A stretch of 64,000 nucleotides of DNA from Gentiana macrophylla (lineage: Eukaryota; Streptophyta; Magnoliopsida; Gentianales; Gentianaceae). The stretch covers positions 110,789,845 through 110,853,844 of the forward strand of contig CM047805.1 in assembly GCA_026214975.1 (NCBI GenBank), written 5' to 3'. Shown here piece by piece: positions 10,750 to 22,670 of this stretch. A program made the translations under genes and the position numbers. Each line of letters begins with the position of its first letter. Position 1 is the stretch's first letter. The notes under the pieces were generated by a model. It was not told where the DNA came from. It was given only the letters and a program-made list of their open reading frames with translations, and searched no databases.

Positions 10750-12608
10750 GAACATGATGTATGAAAAATATATCATTATATTATAAGACTTTTTATTATT
10801 ATTTTATGATATTTTAGTATAATTTCATATAAATGCATTGAAAACTTATAAAAATCATAGTTAGTTATAGTTAGATGCATAAGTTATAAAAACGATAAAA
10901 ATGATGGTTTTTGTCGATTTACGTTTGGTGTTTCGTTGATTTTATTGCAGGATCAGATGTTTACGAGACCCCAAAATATGACATACTTTGAAGTATAAAT
11001 CATGAGTTTTGTGGGATAAAAGATTATGCCAAAATCTAACAACTTTGAACAGATCAATCTATCGCTTAATGTTTCTACCGTAACTCATCTTCAACGGACA
11101 TTTGACCTAACTTAGAGGCATTTTCAGAGAAAAATCCTTGATGAAAGTTGTAGACCTTCAAGAGAGCTTTCCAACGAATATTCAATCATGTCAATCTGAG
11201 GTCTGGCTCGAGATCGGTTTTTCTGAACATAGGATATGTTGCATGGCGGCGCAGCGCCGGAGAAGGCGGATCTTGCGGGAAAATCTCGACATTGGGCCCA
11301 CAAATCTCGACAAGGAATATCTATTGTGTAGCCGCACGCGCCGGTTGGTGTCGGCACGCGCGCCGGTCAAGTTATGTGGCCTATAAATAGAGCTCAAGTG
11401 CAACCATTTTGAAGTGTACCAATGCATATATCTCTCTTCTATATCTATCTATAGTCTCTTTTGTTGTTTTTAGTTAAATAAAAGCTGTAAACGGCACTCT
11501 GCCGGAATAATGCTGTAGTATAAAGTATCGTTATAATACTTAGAAGATGTATCAAGGCTCATTGATGTAAAAGAGTTGCTATTTCCGGAGGGTACAACTC
11601 TGAAGCTTCGATTGTAATCTGGTAACTTTTCTAATGTATTTATGTTGTTATTAGTATCTATATATTAATTATAATGATATTAGGCTAACTTAATATCTAG
11701 CCAAGATATGAAATTGGATTAGTTTTATCTTTTCAGGGAAATGGATAACGACTATGTTAAAATTGATTAAAATCGGTTATAATGAATCTCTTTCTATGTT
11801 TAAATTGAAGTAGCTAATTGATTTGAAAGAATTCATAATCTAATTATGAATTGACGCGCCTCGTAGTTAGTTTATGAACTCGTTAATAGAAAGACCGGAG
11901 GTAAAATTGGCGAGTGAAAGCGTGACAAGCGGAATCCGATTTCTTAAACCGGGGTAGATTTGTTTGGGAGAAACAAACTCTTATTGAAATTTATACTCGA
12001 GAGATTATCACGTTAAATTCGCCTGTTTAATTGACATCTCTTAAAATTGGCCGTATGACAAAACGGGAGTGACCCATGCTTGAGGATGACATTGGACAGA
12101 GGACAAGACATATGACAATTTCATACGCTCGTGTGAGGAGAAATTGCCTAGTTTAGGAGTATACCGTTTCGTATAATTGATTGGACCTTGAAAAAAGGAA
12201 GATCTGTCTTATCTAATTTCTACTAAAAAGATATAATAATTCAATAACATATTCTTGGCTAGTCTCTAATTATAATATATATCTCCCTTCCCTAGATATT
12301 GTTTTGGTACCTATATATATTTATATCTATATATATATATATATGTATTGCTATATATTTATATATATATATTTATATACTTATATATATCTGTTTTAGT
12401 TTTATGCTTTGTTTGTTAGTTTAGAGTTCGGTTGGATAATAAAATTGCGACTTAGATTGAGATAATAATAGTTTCTCGGTGTTTAATCACACGGTGAATT
12501 ACCAAGTTTTCCACGAGGATCGACACGACTCATTTTGTACTATCACTACAATTTGACCCGGTACAATCGCGGTAAGGATTGATAGCATAGAAAAGGTCCG
12601 TCGGCTAT
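10750..12608 (+). mobile_element. Probable 5' LTR of the Athila-like element
   Basis: Non-coding sequence directly left of a strong gypsy primer-binding site. It has LTR-like anatomy: a GC-rich palindromic pair at 11333-11368, a TATA box at 11382, and a terminal segment with 'cacgaggatcgacacgactc' that is typical just before such primer sites. The left edge is a guess from the first TG after the preceding repeats; no right-hand LTR copy is visible to fix it. Confidence 0.5.
11382..11390 (+). promoter_or_regulatory. TATA box of the probable LTR promoter
   Basis: TATAAATAG lies about 15 bp right of the paired GC palindrome and upstream of the gag-pol region. It is a plausible retrotransposon promoter by position. 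Confidence 0.5.
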
Positions 12609-12610
12609 TT

Positions 12611-12628
12611 TGGCGCCGTTGCCGGGGA
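12611..12628 (+). other. Retrotransposon primer-binding site
   Basis: TGGCGCCGTTGCCGGGGA, the 18-base primer-binding sequence common in plant Athila/Tat-lineage Ty3/gypsy elements. It marks the junction of the LTR (left) and internal region (right). Confidence 0.85.
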
Positions 12629-13123
12629 CCGACGCTAATTCATTGTGTTGAATGATTTCTACTTATATTAACTCAAAAGTCTCGAGGATAAGTCAACACT
12701 CTTCTTACCCCATTTCTATTTTTTTTTCGTTGGTACTTACCTTATAAGTAAGTTACCAATCTTTACTTTTATCGATTTCAACTATTTTCGGTTTTCGTTA
12801 GTTGATGACCGAAAGAGTAAGGCCCCACTTACTCCTTATAAGCCCTGACATAGATACTTACGAAAGGCGTTAAGAGCGAGAAAGAAAACGAGGTCATACT
12901 AGTCGTGAAATCCGACGGAGAATCATCATCAAATCAAAATACGAAAATGGTCGAACCCGGTGATGAAAACACTGAACAAGTGGCTAGATCATGCTCGAGG
13001 CATGGCCAAAATCTTAATCAGATCTACCAATACCAAATAACCAGAATAGAAATAATCAAAATCGGAACCAGAACAATCGTAATAATAACCCACCAAATCC
13101 GAGACCTTAAGAATAAACCAGAC
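12629..13123 (+). other. Athila-like 5' leader
   Basis: Untranslated leader between primer-binding site and gag. The short frame at 12905-13126 is Asn/Gln/Ile-rich without a recognised domain and may be decayed N-terminal gag. Confidence 0.45.
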
Positions 13124-13857
13124 TAATAATCCAATTCGTTTACCCAATGAAGGAGCAAATAATTTTGAAATAAAATCTCATCTTTTTGGTCTAATTGACG
13201 CAAGAGCCCAATTTCTAGGAGAGGATGATGAGGATCCACATCACCATCTCTATCTTTTCGAAGAATTGTGCAATACAGCCAAAAGTCAAGGTGCTCATCG
13301 TGAATTAACAAGGATGTCTATGTTTCCTTTTTCTTTAAAAGGAAGAGCACGAGATTGGTTTATGTCACTCCCACATCATTCATTGACTAGTTGGGAGGAG
13401 ATTCAAACCGAGTTTTTAAAGCAGTATTTTACTCCGGGTAGAAATTTGGAATTAAAGGTCGAAATTGCCAACTTTAGACAAGGATCTGAAGAAACGCTTG
13501 GGAATGCGTGGGAGAGATTTAAAAAGTTGTTAAGATCTTGTCCCGATCATGGTTATTCCTTAGATATGCAAATCCAACTTTTTCCGTAAATTAAGGAAAG
13601 ATTCACGTGCGGATGTAGATCATGCATGTGGTGGTTCATTAATGATGAGTGAAGCCCAAATAGTTTACGATGCTATAGAAAAGATTTCCAAAAATAACAG
13701 AATGTGGGAAACCGGTTCTAGCACCAGGAAAGTAGCATTTGCAGGAGAATGCACATCGAATACGGAAGTTCTAGCACACTTGGAGAATTTGAGTAGGAAG
13801 TTTGACGTGACTACGAGGCTAGTAGGATCAGAAACCAGAAACTATCATACCAAATGA
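13124..13857 (+). pseudogene. Athila-like gag (capsid) remnant
   Basis: A retrotransposon gag domain reading LPNEGANNFEIKSHLF at about 13140, then FSLKGRARDWFMSLP and SWEEIQTEFLKQYFTPGRN at 13330-13440, the conserved core of plant gypsy capsid proteins. A stop and frame change near 13588 separate the capsid core from a downstream part (13594-13857, DVDHACGGSLM...) that is also typical of Athila gag. Internal frame changes make it non-functional. Confidence 0.85.
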
Positions 13858-14013
13858 CTACTCAAGTCATGATAATGTGTCATTAGGGATAGAAGAACCG
13901 GAAGGATACTCAAGAGGAAGAGGTGAGTTTTTTACAACAAAGATAGGAATTTGAACAACGCGTATTAAAACTCCTTTAATGCTATTGAAGAGAGCACCCA
14001 ACTTTTAGATGGT

Positions 14014-15219
14014 ATGAAAACCCTAATAAGCCAGGACAACCGCCATATCCAGTTCAGTATAAGAATCCATATAGTAATCAAGGAAATACATCAAATCAGA
14101 ACCTACAATCGTTTACACAAATCTTATCCACAACATACTACTCAAACTATACCAGTCACCCAAAGTTCAACCCAACCTGAAGGAGTTGATAAATGGGATA
14201 AATTAATGGAAAATATGATGGGTGTAGTATCTACTCAAGCTCAGAATATGGAAATTATGATAACTTCTATAAGTTCAGTCTCTAAGGATATGACTATGTT
14301 GAAAACATCTATGGGTGGACATGACACGAGAATGAGAACTATAGAAGCATCATTAAGGAATATGGAAGATCATTTGAGTAGAGAAGGAGAACGTAACAAC
14401 AGTAGACCTCCAGGAGGATTACCAAGTAATACTGAAAGAAACCCGAGAGAGGTGAATGCTGTGATTACGAGAAGTAGGAAATATTGTGAAGATACTAGAG
14501 CAGAAAACGCAGGAAACAATGAGGTAGAAAATGATTTAAATGATAATATCGTAAAGGAAAAGGACGAACTTGAATTTACTGATGAAGAGGAAGAAATTAT
14601 CGAAGAATTCTTAAAACAGAATAATAATGTTGAACCTGAAATTGAAGGTGAAAAATGGGTAAAAGTCCCTAGAATTCTGAAAGATCCTATGGATAAGAAC
14701 CTGAGAACCCTATTTAAGGAACATGTCAGAGAAAATCAGGAAGATTTAAAAGTAACTGAGAAGGATAAAGTTGATACAGGGGATGTTTTAAAGGAAAAAT
14801 CTCAAGATAATGAAACTTGGCGATCAAGTAATGCTCAAAGATTCAAGGAAAAAGGAAAAGAGAAAATGACTTCAGAACCAAAGGTTATAGATTTAGAATC
14901 TTTGCCTTATCCACCGAAAGATCAAATTAAAAAGATAAAAACTGATAAGAAATATGCTCGTTTCCTTGACACTTTTCGTCATATTCATGTCAATATCCCT
15001 GTTATAGAAGCTTTAGTCAACATGCCTGCCTATGGAAAGTTTCTTAAAGATATCCTATCTAACAAAAAACGATTAGAAGAATATGAGAATATATGCCTTA
15101 ATGAAGAATGTTCTGCAATACTCCAGCATCGACTACCTCCTAAACTTAAAGATCCTGGTAGTTTCACTATTCCGTGTGAAATTGGAGGATTTCATTTAAG
15201 AAAGTATTGTGTGATCTAG
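14014..15219 (+). pseudogene. Athila-like gag-pol linker region (401 codons open)
   Basis: The longest open frame of the element. It is acidic and Lys/Glu-rich with coiled-coil character early (MENMMGVVSTQAQNMEIMI). It ends in the conserved segment before the protease: SLPYPPKDQIKKIKTDKKYARFL, then FKDILSNKKRLEEYENI-like and LPPKLKDPGSFTIPCEIG. The frame breaks at 15219, where the protease continues in another frame. Confidence 0.8.
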
Positions 15220-15313
15220 GAGCAAGTATCAATCTCATGTCTTATGAGGATTATAAGAAACTAGGAATAGGAGAGCTTACGAATCTTGAAATGACCCTTC
15301 GGATGGCGAGATA
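15200..15313 (+). pseudogene. Athila-like aspartic protease remnant
   Basis: Reads LCDLGASINLMSYEDYKKLG, the retroviral-type aspartic protease active-site motif D-x-G-A-S, one frame away from the preceding ORF. It ends at an in-frame TAG at about 15311. More protease-like sequence (KHPKGIIEDVLVKIDKFYFP) follows in another frame to about 15480. Confidence 0.75.
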
Positions 15314-15743
15314 GATCAATTAAACATCCTAAGGGAATAATCGAGGACGTGTTGGTTAAAATTGATAAATTTTACTTCCCGATGAGACTTTGTAATAATG
15401 GAAATGGAAGAAGGATATTCGGCGCCAATTATTCTAGGTCGACCATTTCTAGCTACTGAGGAAGGACTTTGATAGATGTTCAAAAGGTGAACTAATACTT
15501 GAGAGTTAATGAGGATAAAGTTTCGTTCAATATCTTCAAAGCTATAAACCATCCATACAAAGAACCGTAATCATGTTCTTTTATAGATGAATATTCTACT
15601 ATACGGGATGCCAAATTTAAAGGTTATGAAAATAAATTAGAAGAATGTTTGGCATTTTCTATCTATAAAGAAGATGAAAATGATATCTTTGAAATGAAAG
15701 AAGTAATCCTTTATTTAGATAAAGGAGGGTTTGTTAAACATCC

Positions 15744-16830
15744 ATGGCATTAAAATTTGAAATTGGAAATGGAAGGACCAGTTTAAAACCATCAGTAGAA
15801 GATCCACCAAGGAATGCGGAGTTGAAACCACTTCCTTCGAATTTGAAATATGCTTTTCTTGAAAATGATAATCTGTTACCAATTATTATTTCATCAACCT
15901 TAACAAATGAACAAGAGGATCAATTATTAAGAATGTTAAGACAACATAAGAAAGCTTTTGGATGGACAGTGGTAGATATCAAAGGTATTAGCCCTGAGAT
16001 TTGTGTTCACAAGATTATTTTGAATGAAGGAGCTAAACCTTGTATTCAGCCACAACGCCGCCTCAACCCGAATTTGCAAACAATCGTTAAGAAAGAGGTC
16101 ATTAAGCTATTAGAAATGAGAATAATCTTTCCCATATCAGATAGTGAATGGGTGAGTCCAACTCAAGTAGTTCCAAAAAAGGAGGTTTCACGGTAAAAGA
16201 AAATGATAAAAATGAATGGATTCCGACAAGGGAAATTACAGAGGATATCGAATGTGTATTGACTTTCGGAACCGAATGATCATACTAAAAGGATCATCAT
16301 CCACTTCCATTCATTTATGCTGGATGTTGGAAAGATTGAGTGGACATAAGTATTACTCGCTTCTTAGATGGTTATTCAAAGTTATTTCTGAGATATTCAT
16401 TGCGGCAAGGAGATAGAGAAAAACTACTTTCACTTGTCCCTATGGAACTTTTGCTTATAAAAGAATGCCATTTGGATTATGTAATGCACTGCTACATTTC
16501 AAATGATGTATGATGGCAATATTTTCTGATATGGTCGAGAAATTCTTAGAAATCTTTATGGATGACTTTAGTGTTTATGGAGATTCTTTTGATAAATGTT
16601 TATCACACTTAGAACGCGTTTTACAACGCTGTGAAGATACCAACTTGGTACTAAACTGGGAAAAATGTCATTTGATGGTATCTGAAGGAATTGTACTAGG
16701 TCATAGAATCTCTGAAGTAGGAATTGAAGTTGATAAAGCTAAAGTCGAAGTAATTGAAAAATTACCTCCACCAATTAATTTGAAAACGTTAAGAGGATTT
16801 CTTGGACATGCATGATTTTATAGAAGGTTT
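15744..16830 (+). pseudogene. Athila-like reverse transcriptase remnant
   Basis: Plant Ty3/gypsy RT. The N-terminal part reads LTNEQEDQLLRMLRQHKKAFGW (about 15900-15970), then WVSPTQVVPKK at 16150. The next block RMCIDFR and the HKYYSLL region are in shifted frames. The catalytic box reads FMDDFSVYGD at about 16557-16585 (the usual Y/F-x-DD), followed by CHLMVSEGIVLGHRIS and TLRGFLGHA. At least three frame shifts or stops. Confidence 0.85.
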
Positions 16831-17340
16831 ATTGCAGATTTCTCAAAAATAGCAAAGCCCACGAGTCATTTGCTAGAAAAGAAGTACCTTTTAACTTTGA
16901 TGATAAATGTATGGAAGCCTTTAAGACCCTAAAAGCAAAATTAACTCATCGCACCAAGATACTAGTAGCACCAGATTGGGATTTCCGTTTGAAATTATGT
17001 GTGATGCAAGTGATTTAGTTTGTAGGAGTCATTTTAGGTCAACGGTATAACAAAATTCTCAAAGCTATCTACTATGCTTCTCACACATTAAACGCATTTC
17101 AAACTTAATTATGCAACTATGAGAAAGAAATCATATGTAATATTTGCCTTAGATAAGTTTCGATCATATATTGTTGGTTTTAAGGTAATAATCTACACAG
17201 ACCATTCGACTCTGAAGTATCTTTTAAGTAAGAAAGATGCCAAACCGCGTCTTCTTAGGTGGATTCATTACTTGGGAATCGATATTGAAATTAAGGATAA
17301 AAAGGAAGTGAAAATGTAGTAGCGGATCATCTAAGCGGGA
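16831..17340 (+). pseudogene. Athila-like RNase H remnant
   Basis: Follows the RT. FYRRFIADFSKIAKPTSHLLEKK is readable near 16815-16890, CDASD near 16990, and the C-terminal part KSYVIFALDKFRSYIVG and IYTDHSTLKYLLSKKDAKPRLLRW at 17125-17265. It is split by frame changes. Confidence 0.8.
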
Positions 17341-17529
17341 TGGATAATGATGAAGGAAAAGGAAAAGAAATTCGAGGATTCATTTCCGGATGAGAAGCTC
17401 ATTTAAGATAGATACTCCCTCAACCATGCGATTATTAAAAAATAGAATACCATCAAAGGAAGATTCGCCATGGTTTGGGGATATTGTTAACTACATTACT
17501 GTAAGTACATCCCACCTCATTGGACTTGG

Positions 17530-18770
17530 CAAATGAAAAAGAAGTTCTTTTATGATTTAAAGTTTTATTATTGGGATAAACCGGATCTTTTCCGAAGATG
17601 CTCAGATGGAATAATTAGGAAATGTATTCCTGATAGTGAAATTTTAAGTGTATTATCATTTTGTCATGATCGTGAGGCGAGGAGGTCATCATGGAGGATG
17701 GAAAAGCGCTTTCAAAGTTTTACAATGTGGTTTCTATTGGCCTACACTATATAGAGATGCATATAAATATGCAAAATCTTGTGAATCATGTCAAAAATGG
17801 GGAAATATATCGAAAAAACATGAAATGCCTATGCAACCGATTTTAGAATGTGAGCTATTTGATGTATGGGGCATAGATTTCATGGGACCTTTCCTATATC
17901 TTTTGGAAAAGATTTATTCTAGTAATGGTTGATTATGTTTCTAAATGGGTAGAAAGTTTGAAGCTCTCCTACTAATGATACGAGTAGTGCTAAGGTTCCT
18001 TAAAAGAATATATTCACACGATATGGCATTCGAGGGCTATCATTAGTGATAGAGGTTCACATTTTTGTAACCGACCATTCACTAAGGTAATTGAGAAATA
18101 TGGTGTAACTCATAAACTTGGAACACCCTATCATCCACAAACTAGTGGGCGGTAGAGGTGTCTAATAGAGAAATTAAAAGAATCGTGGAGAAGACAGTGG
18201 ACTCGAATCGTAAAAACTGGGCAGAAAGACTTGATGATGCATTATGGGCATACAGAACAGCCTTTAAAACACCGATTGGCTGTTCTCCTTACAAATTAGT
18301 ATTTGGTAAATCTTGTCATCTCCCTGTTGAATTAGAACACCGAGCTTTATGGGCTATTAAATTTCTAAACTTTGATCCTAAAGCTGTCGGTGATCATGGA
18401 TTACTTCAGTTAACAGAACTAGAAGAATTTCGACTTGATTCTTATGAAAATGCTCGAATCTACAAGAACGGCATAAAGCTTTTCATGATAAGAGAATCTA
18501 TAGTCATGAGTTCCGGTAGGTGATCGAGTACTTTTATACAATTCACGTTTGAAATCTGTTTCGTGAAAGCTTAAATCTAGATGGACAGGTCCATATGACG
18601 TAACAAAAATCTATAAGTCTGGAGCTGTTGAACTAACTGATGGAAAAACAACTTTTATAGCCAATGGACACAGGGTGAAATTGTTCGTGGAAGCTGAAGG
18701 GATACCTCAACCAGAAGAAGTATTATTACTTATCGACCCTCCAACGAATTAAGGAAGCAGGAATTTTAAA
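17530..18770 (+). pseudogene. Athila-like integrase remnant
   Basis: The HHCC zinc-binding region is readable at 17650-17810 (CHDREA..HHGG, YAKSCESCQKW), the first catalytic Asp in DVWGIDFMGPF near 17865, and the second in SDRGSHFCNRPF near 18045. [23 protein letters not shown] and [17 protein letters not shown] follow at 18200-18370. The pieces lie in at least three frames. C-terminal sequence fades by about 18770. Confidence 0.85.
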
Positions 18771-19611
18771 CTCAGCCGATTACGGGTACTATCTTTCTAA
18801 TTCACCTTTTAATATGCATTTTAAAGTAGTTTCGTCTTTTACCGGATAGACGTAAAAGAACTGGATGCCTTTCATAGATAGAATAAGAGTTTTTATTTTA
18901 CTTTTAAGATTAGGTCTGAATAAGGATGTCGCGTTTAAGATAGAAGCCTTAGTTTCTAAATTAAATAAGGAATTGCTAATCGAAGTCAAGAGAAAGAGAA
19001 CTTTGTAATGGAAATTCAAGGGTGCAATAAAAAGAAGAGCAAGGTTTCTAATGAGATGTAGAATCTGTGGAAAAAGTGAACATGATGGACAATGTGGAAG
19101 AAATACAACCATATCCCAGGATGAGTGTTTGAATGTTATTAAGAAGGGAACGATTAGGTGGTTATCCGAAAATCCCGAGGAATACAAAGAGATAATTCAA
19201 ACGCATCACTCTCTAGAGAAAGGTTAAGGGATCGTTATGATAACAATCTTGAGGATCCGAGATTGAGGAGTTAGCAAAAATCCTAAAAATTATAATGTGT
19301 GCTTTTAGTCTTTTAATTGTTTTTAAAGTTATGTTAATTCTAAAATTAAAAGAAAATATTTTTATGAAAAATTTATAATAAACCTATTTTCATCTCATGT
19401 GATTTTAAATAGGTATATTATATAAAAATATGTGATTCCAATATTATATTAGCTTTTATGTATTTTATCAAGTTTTATATAGAAAAATCGTATTGAACTT
19501 AGATTATATAACATAAATCATTTGATTAACATCAAATGATCTTTATGTAGTATAATTAGAGCTCATTACACAAAAGATGATAAAAATTTCGATTTTTGGG
19601 GGCCATGTGAC
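18771..19611. other. Athila-like region between pol and 3' ORF
   Basis: Mostly AT-rich. A short zinc-knuckle-like stretch (RCRICGKSEHDGQCGRN) is readable at about 19051-19105. Otherwise no domain is recognised. Confidence 0.4.
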
Positions 19612-19647
19612 CGGCACGCGCCGGTACACTACCGGCACGCGCCGGTA
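19612..19647. repeat. Paired GC-rich palindrome, copy 2
   Basis: Two near-identical ACCGGCACGCGCCGGT units separated by 5-6 bases. The same pair occurs at 11333-11368 and 21918-21957. Confidence 0.75.
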
Positions 19648-19934
19648 AACCTATACACTTAACCCTAATCTCGAATGTTAGCCTCATTTCCCCCATTCCC
19701 TCAAAATTTTAGAAGAGCAGCCCGACTCCACCCCATTTCCGTCCAAAAATATATCAAATTTCATCACTTTTTCATCACAAATTCAACAATCCATCATCTT
19801 CTCTTCATCTAAAACATCTAAGAAGATCAACATTGAGAAAAAGTTGAAGCTTGGCAAGCTCAAAGCTCTCTTTTCTCTCATTCAGCGACCCACCATTAAT
19901 TCAATGACCTAGCTTTTCTTTTAGCATATTAAGG

Positions 19935-19936
<2 letters not shown>

Positions 19937-20000
<64 letters not shown>
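19937..20000. repeat. (TA)n microsatellite
   Basis: About 30 TA units in the leader of the 3' Athila ORF. Confidence 0.95.
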
Positions 20001-20002
<2 letters not shown>

Positions 20003-20118
20003 AATATTTCAAATTTTAGTTAAATTTCAAATTATTTTGAATTTATTTTGATTTTATAGCCTAAGTAATTGTTGGTTCTTGTTGTTGGTGTTGTTTGTTT
20101 GTGTTACCACTATCGTAG

Positions 20119-21270
20119 ATGGCCTCATCATCTCGAAGCAATCCTAAAAGGAAAAAGACTGAAGTACCAATCGTAGTACCGGTAGTTCAAACTAGGCCTT
20201 TAACCAAAAGGGAGAAAGCTTTAACCTTTGAAAAAACCGCTAGTGCAAAAGCTAAGCGGGCACATGATGAGTACTTTAGTAAAAGTAAGGTTTGGTTAGA
20301 ACGAGGGATTGATTTTTCGAAGATTGGGAAAGAAGTGAAAGAAATTTTCAAGGATAGAGGATGGTTGGATATAGCTATGGATAGGAAAGATAAGATTAAT
20401 GTTTCTATGGTATCGTAATTTTATTGATATTATCTACTTATGATCTTTGATACGGTTGAGAGATGACCTATATCCTCTAAGAAGTGTTAATGTTACTTTT
20501 TACCTGCTATGATTAATGTATTATATGGCTTATTTGAAATACACAAGAGGAGGATTATCATAATGTTTGGGGTTTAGAACATCCTATGGCTCTACAAACC
20601 AAAGCTTATGAAGCCCAACAAGCCTTTGACCTCACTTCTTTGAATGGATAGAAAATAGGTTTGCTTATGGGAATTGTATTAGGGACATAAGAGCAATAAA
20701 AGCAGTTCTTAGGCCATAATGTATGTCCTTCCACACATGTTTGTGCATTTGGTCGAGATGAAGTGGTTATTGCTTGGGCCATGGTTAATGATATTCCTAT
20801 AAATGGGAAATTGATCTTTTCTAAGGCATGTGATTTTGCAAGCACTCGTTATCGAGGGGCGTCTCCCGTGCCTAGTCTCATTTTCGCCTTATGTGAGCTT
20901 GCGAAGTCCTGTCTTACCTCGGATAGAAGCTGTGTCTCCTACATTCCTCCCATTGGTCTTAAAGTGAGAGCCTTACTCTTTGGAATAATAGATTACAATA
21001 ATCCTAATCGTCAACAACAACAACCACCACTTCCACCTCCTTTTCACACTCAAGTACCTAGGCCACCCAGGCAGTCCACACCACCCACACAGAGAGCCAA
21101 GTTGAGGCTATGTTTGACATTTAGTTCAAGCCAGGCTAGAGGCCGATGCTAATATAGCTTTAGCTTGTGAGAAGAATAGGCAGTGGGGTGAGGACATTCG
21201 AGTTGGTCAAAGAGGATATCGAGATGCTATGAATGAGTTTGATCCTAGATTTCTTTGAGATTTCTGCTGA
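20119..21270 (+). pseudogene. Athila 3' ORF (ATHILA ORF-1-type protein), copy A
   Basis: Begins with a plausible ATG: MASSSRSNPKRKKTEVPIVV, then TKREKALTFEKTASAKAKRA and LERGIDFSKIGKEVKEIFKDR, resembling the extra ORF found in Athila elements and annotated in plants as a putative plant transposon protein. The frame ends at 20418. Related downstream parts (FASTRYRGASPVPSLIFALC near 20835-20895, a Pro/Gln-rich stretch near 21010-21085) continue in other frames. It lies 3' of pol, as expected. An in vivo function for this ORF is not established. Confidence 0.65.
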
Positions 21271-21917
21271 GACACCCATATAGTCACTGACCCATATATT
21301 ATGCCGATTGGATTCCGCCGATTCCACCACCTGTTATATTTCGAGGACTATCGCCGTCATCCATAGGACGAGGGTGGTATGTTTACAGTACACCAGGGAC
21401 ATCCATGGGCATGGGAGGAGTGACACATAGTGAGATGTGAACAAGCAGGATTTGGTTCATTTGGTCTACGAGGATCGATTTCTATGTCGGCGATGAGGAT
21501 CGAGACATCATTTGAACTTACGTATCGGATCCACAGTGATTCGATTATGGTATTCATACGGCCAGCGATGCAAGAGAGTGATTATATTTCGATACTATCT
21601 ACATTTGGATCATCGTCATCTCGATCACGACCTCTTGGTGACATTGATCTTAACTATGATGAGGGACGAGTGATTTTTTTCTTTGTTGTATAACTATCTA
21701 CTTTTGGTTTGACTTAGTATCTTTTATATTTGTTGTGTACATTAAGCGTTTGATGCACTCTCGGGGTAGTGCGTTGTTATTTTGTATCTTTTTCGTAGTT
21801 TCGGATGTTTTTAGATCTTTTCACCACGTTTTAGAAAACATACAGAACTCTTGATCACGAGAAAATAGATCTTTGGAATGAGTGAAAATAGAAATATCTC
21901 TACGGTGAGCACTATTT
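21271..21917. other. 3' part of the Athila-like element
   Basis: Short open stretches without a recognised domain, then T-rich non-coding DNA. A 3' LTR matching 10750-12608 was not recognised here. Confidence 0.4.
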
Positions 21918-21957
21918 GACCGGCACGCGCCGTTGGTTGGTGTCCGCGCGCCGGTGT
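21918..21957. repeat. Paired GC-rich palindrome, copy 3
   Basis: GACCGGCACGCGCCGTTGG followed by GTCCGCGCGCCGGTG, a diverged version of the pair at 11333 and 19612. A TATA-like 'tctataaagg' lies about 50 bp to the right, similar to the arrangement at 11.33-11.39 kb. Confidence 0.65.
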
Positions 21958-22083
21958 AGTGAGGCTGCAGGATCTTCTCAGATATTTCCATTTGATCCAC
22001 CTTTGTCTATAAAGGAAGCAGATCGACATTCTAAAGTGCTCATTCTCTTCCTTTACCTTTAATTTTCTTGCTATAAAGAGTTT

Positions 22084-22670
22084 AAAATGTCGATCGATCG
22101 TCAGTTAACAGTTATTCTCCTCCGCATACACCGAATTCTGTCATTCCAAATCCATTTTTTCATCAAATCCCTTACGAGCCTATGTATGCTTCGGCTCACA
22201 ACCCTTATATAAGTAATTTCAATCAGTCACCGGTGTTGATTGAAAAGGGTTTAAATTTCAGAAAGGTTGACAATTGGGCATTTACGAGGATGGAAAGCAG
22301 ATGGGTGGGACTATTTTTGTCGTATGTCGAGAGGTAGGATTAATGTTACTATGGTAAGAGAATTCTATTCAAGATTTTGCTGAAGCTAATCGTGTCGTTA
22401 ACACAATCATTACTGAGTGAGAGGAGTTGTTGTTCCTTTCACTTCTACCAACATAAATCAAATTTTCCTTATTCCACCAAATCCACACATCACCAAGTCA
22501 TTTTGAGTATCAATGGAGATTGGATACGTGACGGTTTTATTACAAAATATTCGGAAGCTTGTCCACTCTTGTTCTACAATTATGATATTGATCAAAATGT
22601 CTCTACGATCGCTTTGCTTCCCCATCTTAGAACGTGGAAACGATTCATCAATTCACGAGTATATCCAAGC
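22084..22670 (+). pseudogene. Athila 3' ORF-like fragment, copy B, truncated by LTR
   Basis: Readable pieces resemble the ATHILA ORF-1 family: WAFTRMESRWVG near 22275, REFYSRFAEANRVVNTIIT near 22358-22415 and ISTNINQIF-like text near 22445. The frame changes several times. The sequence is cut at 22670 by the second solo LTR. This is a second, separate copy of the kind of ORF at 20119 and not its continuation, because the REFY-type block belongs to the N-terminal part. Confidence 0.5.
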
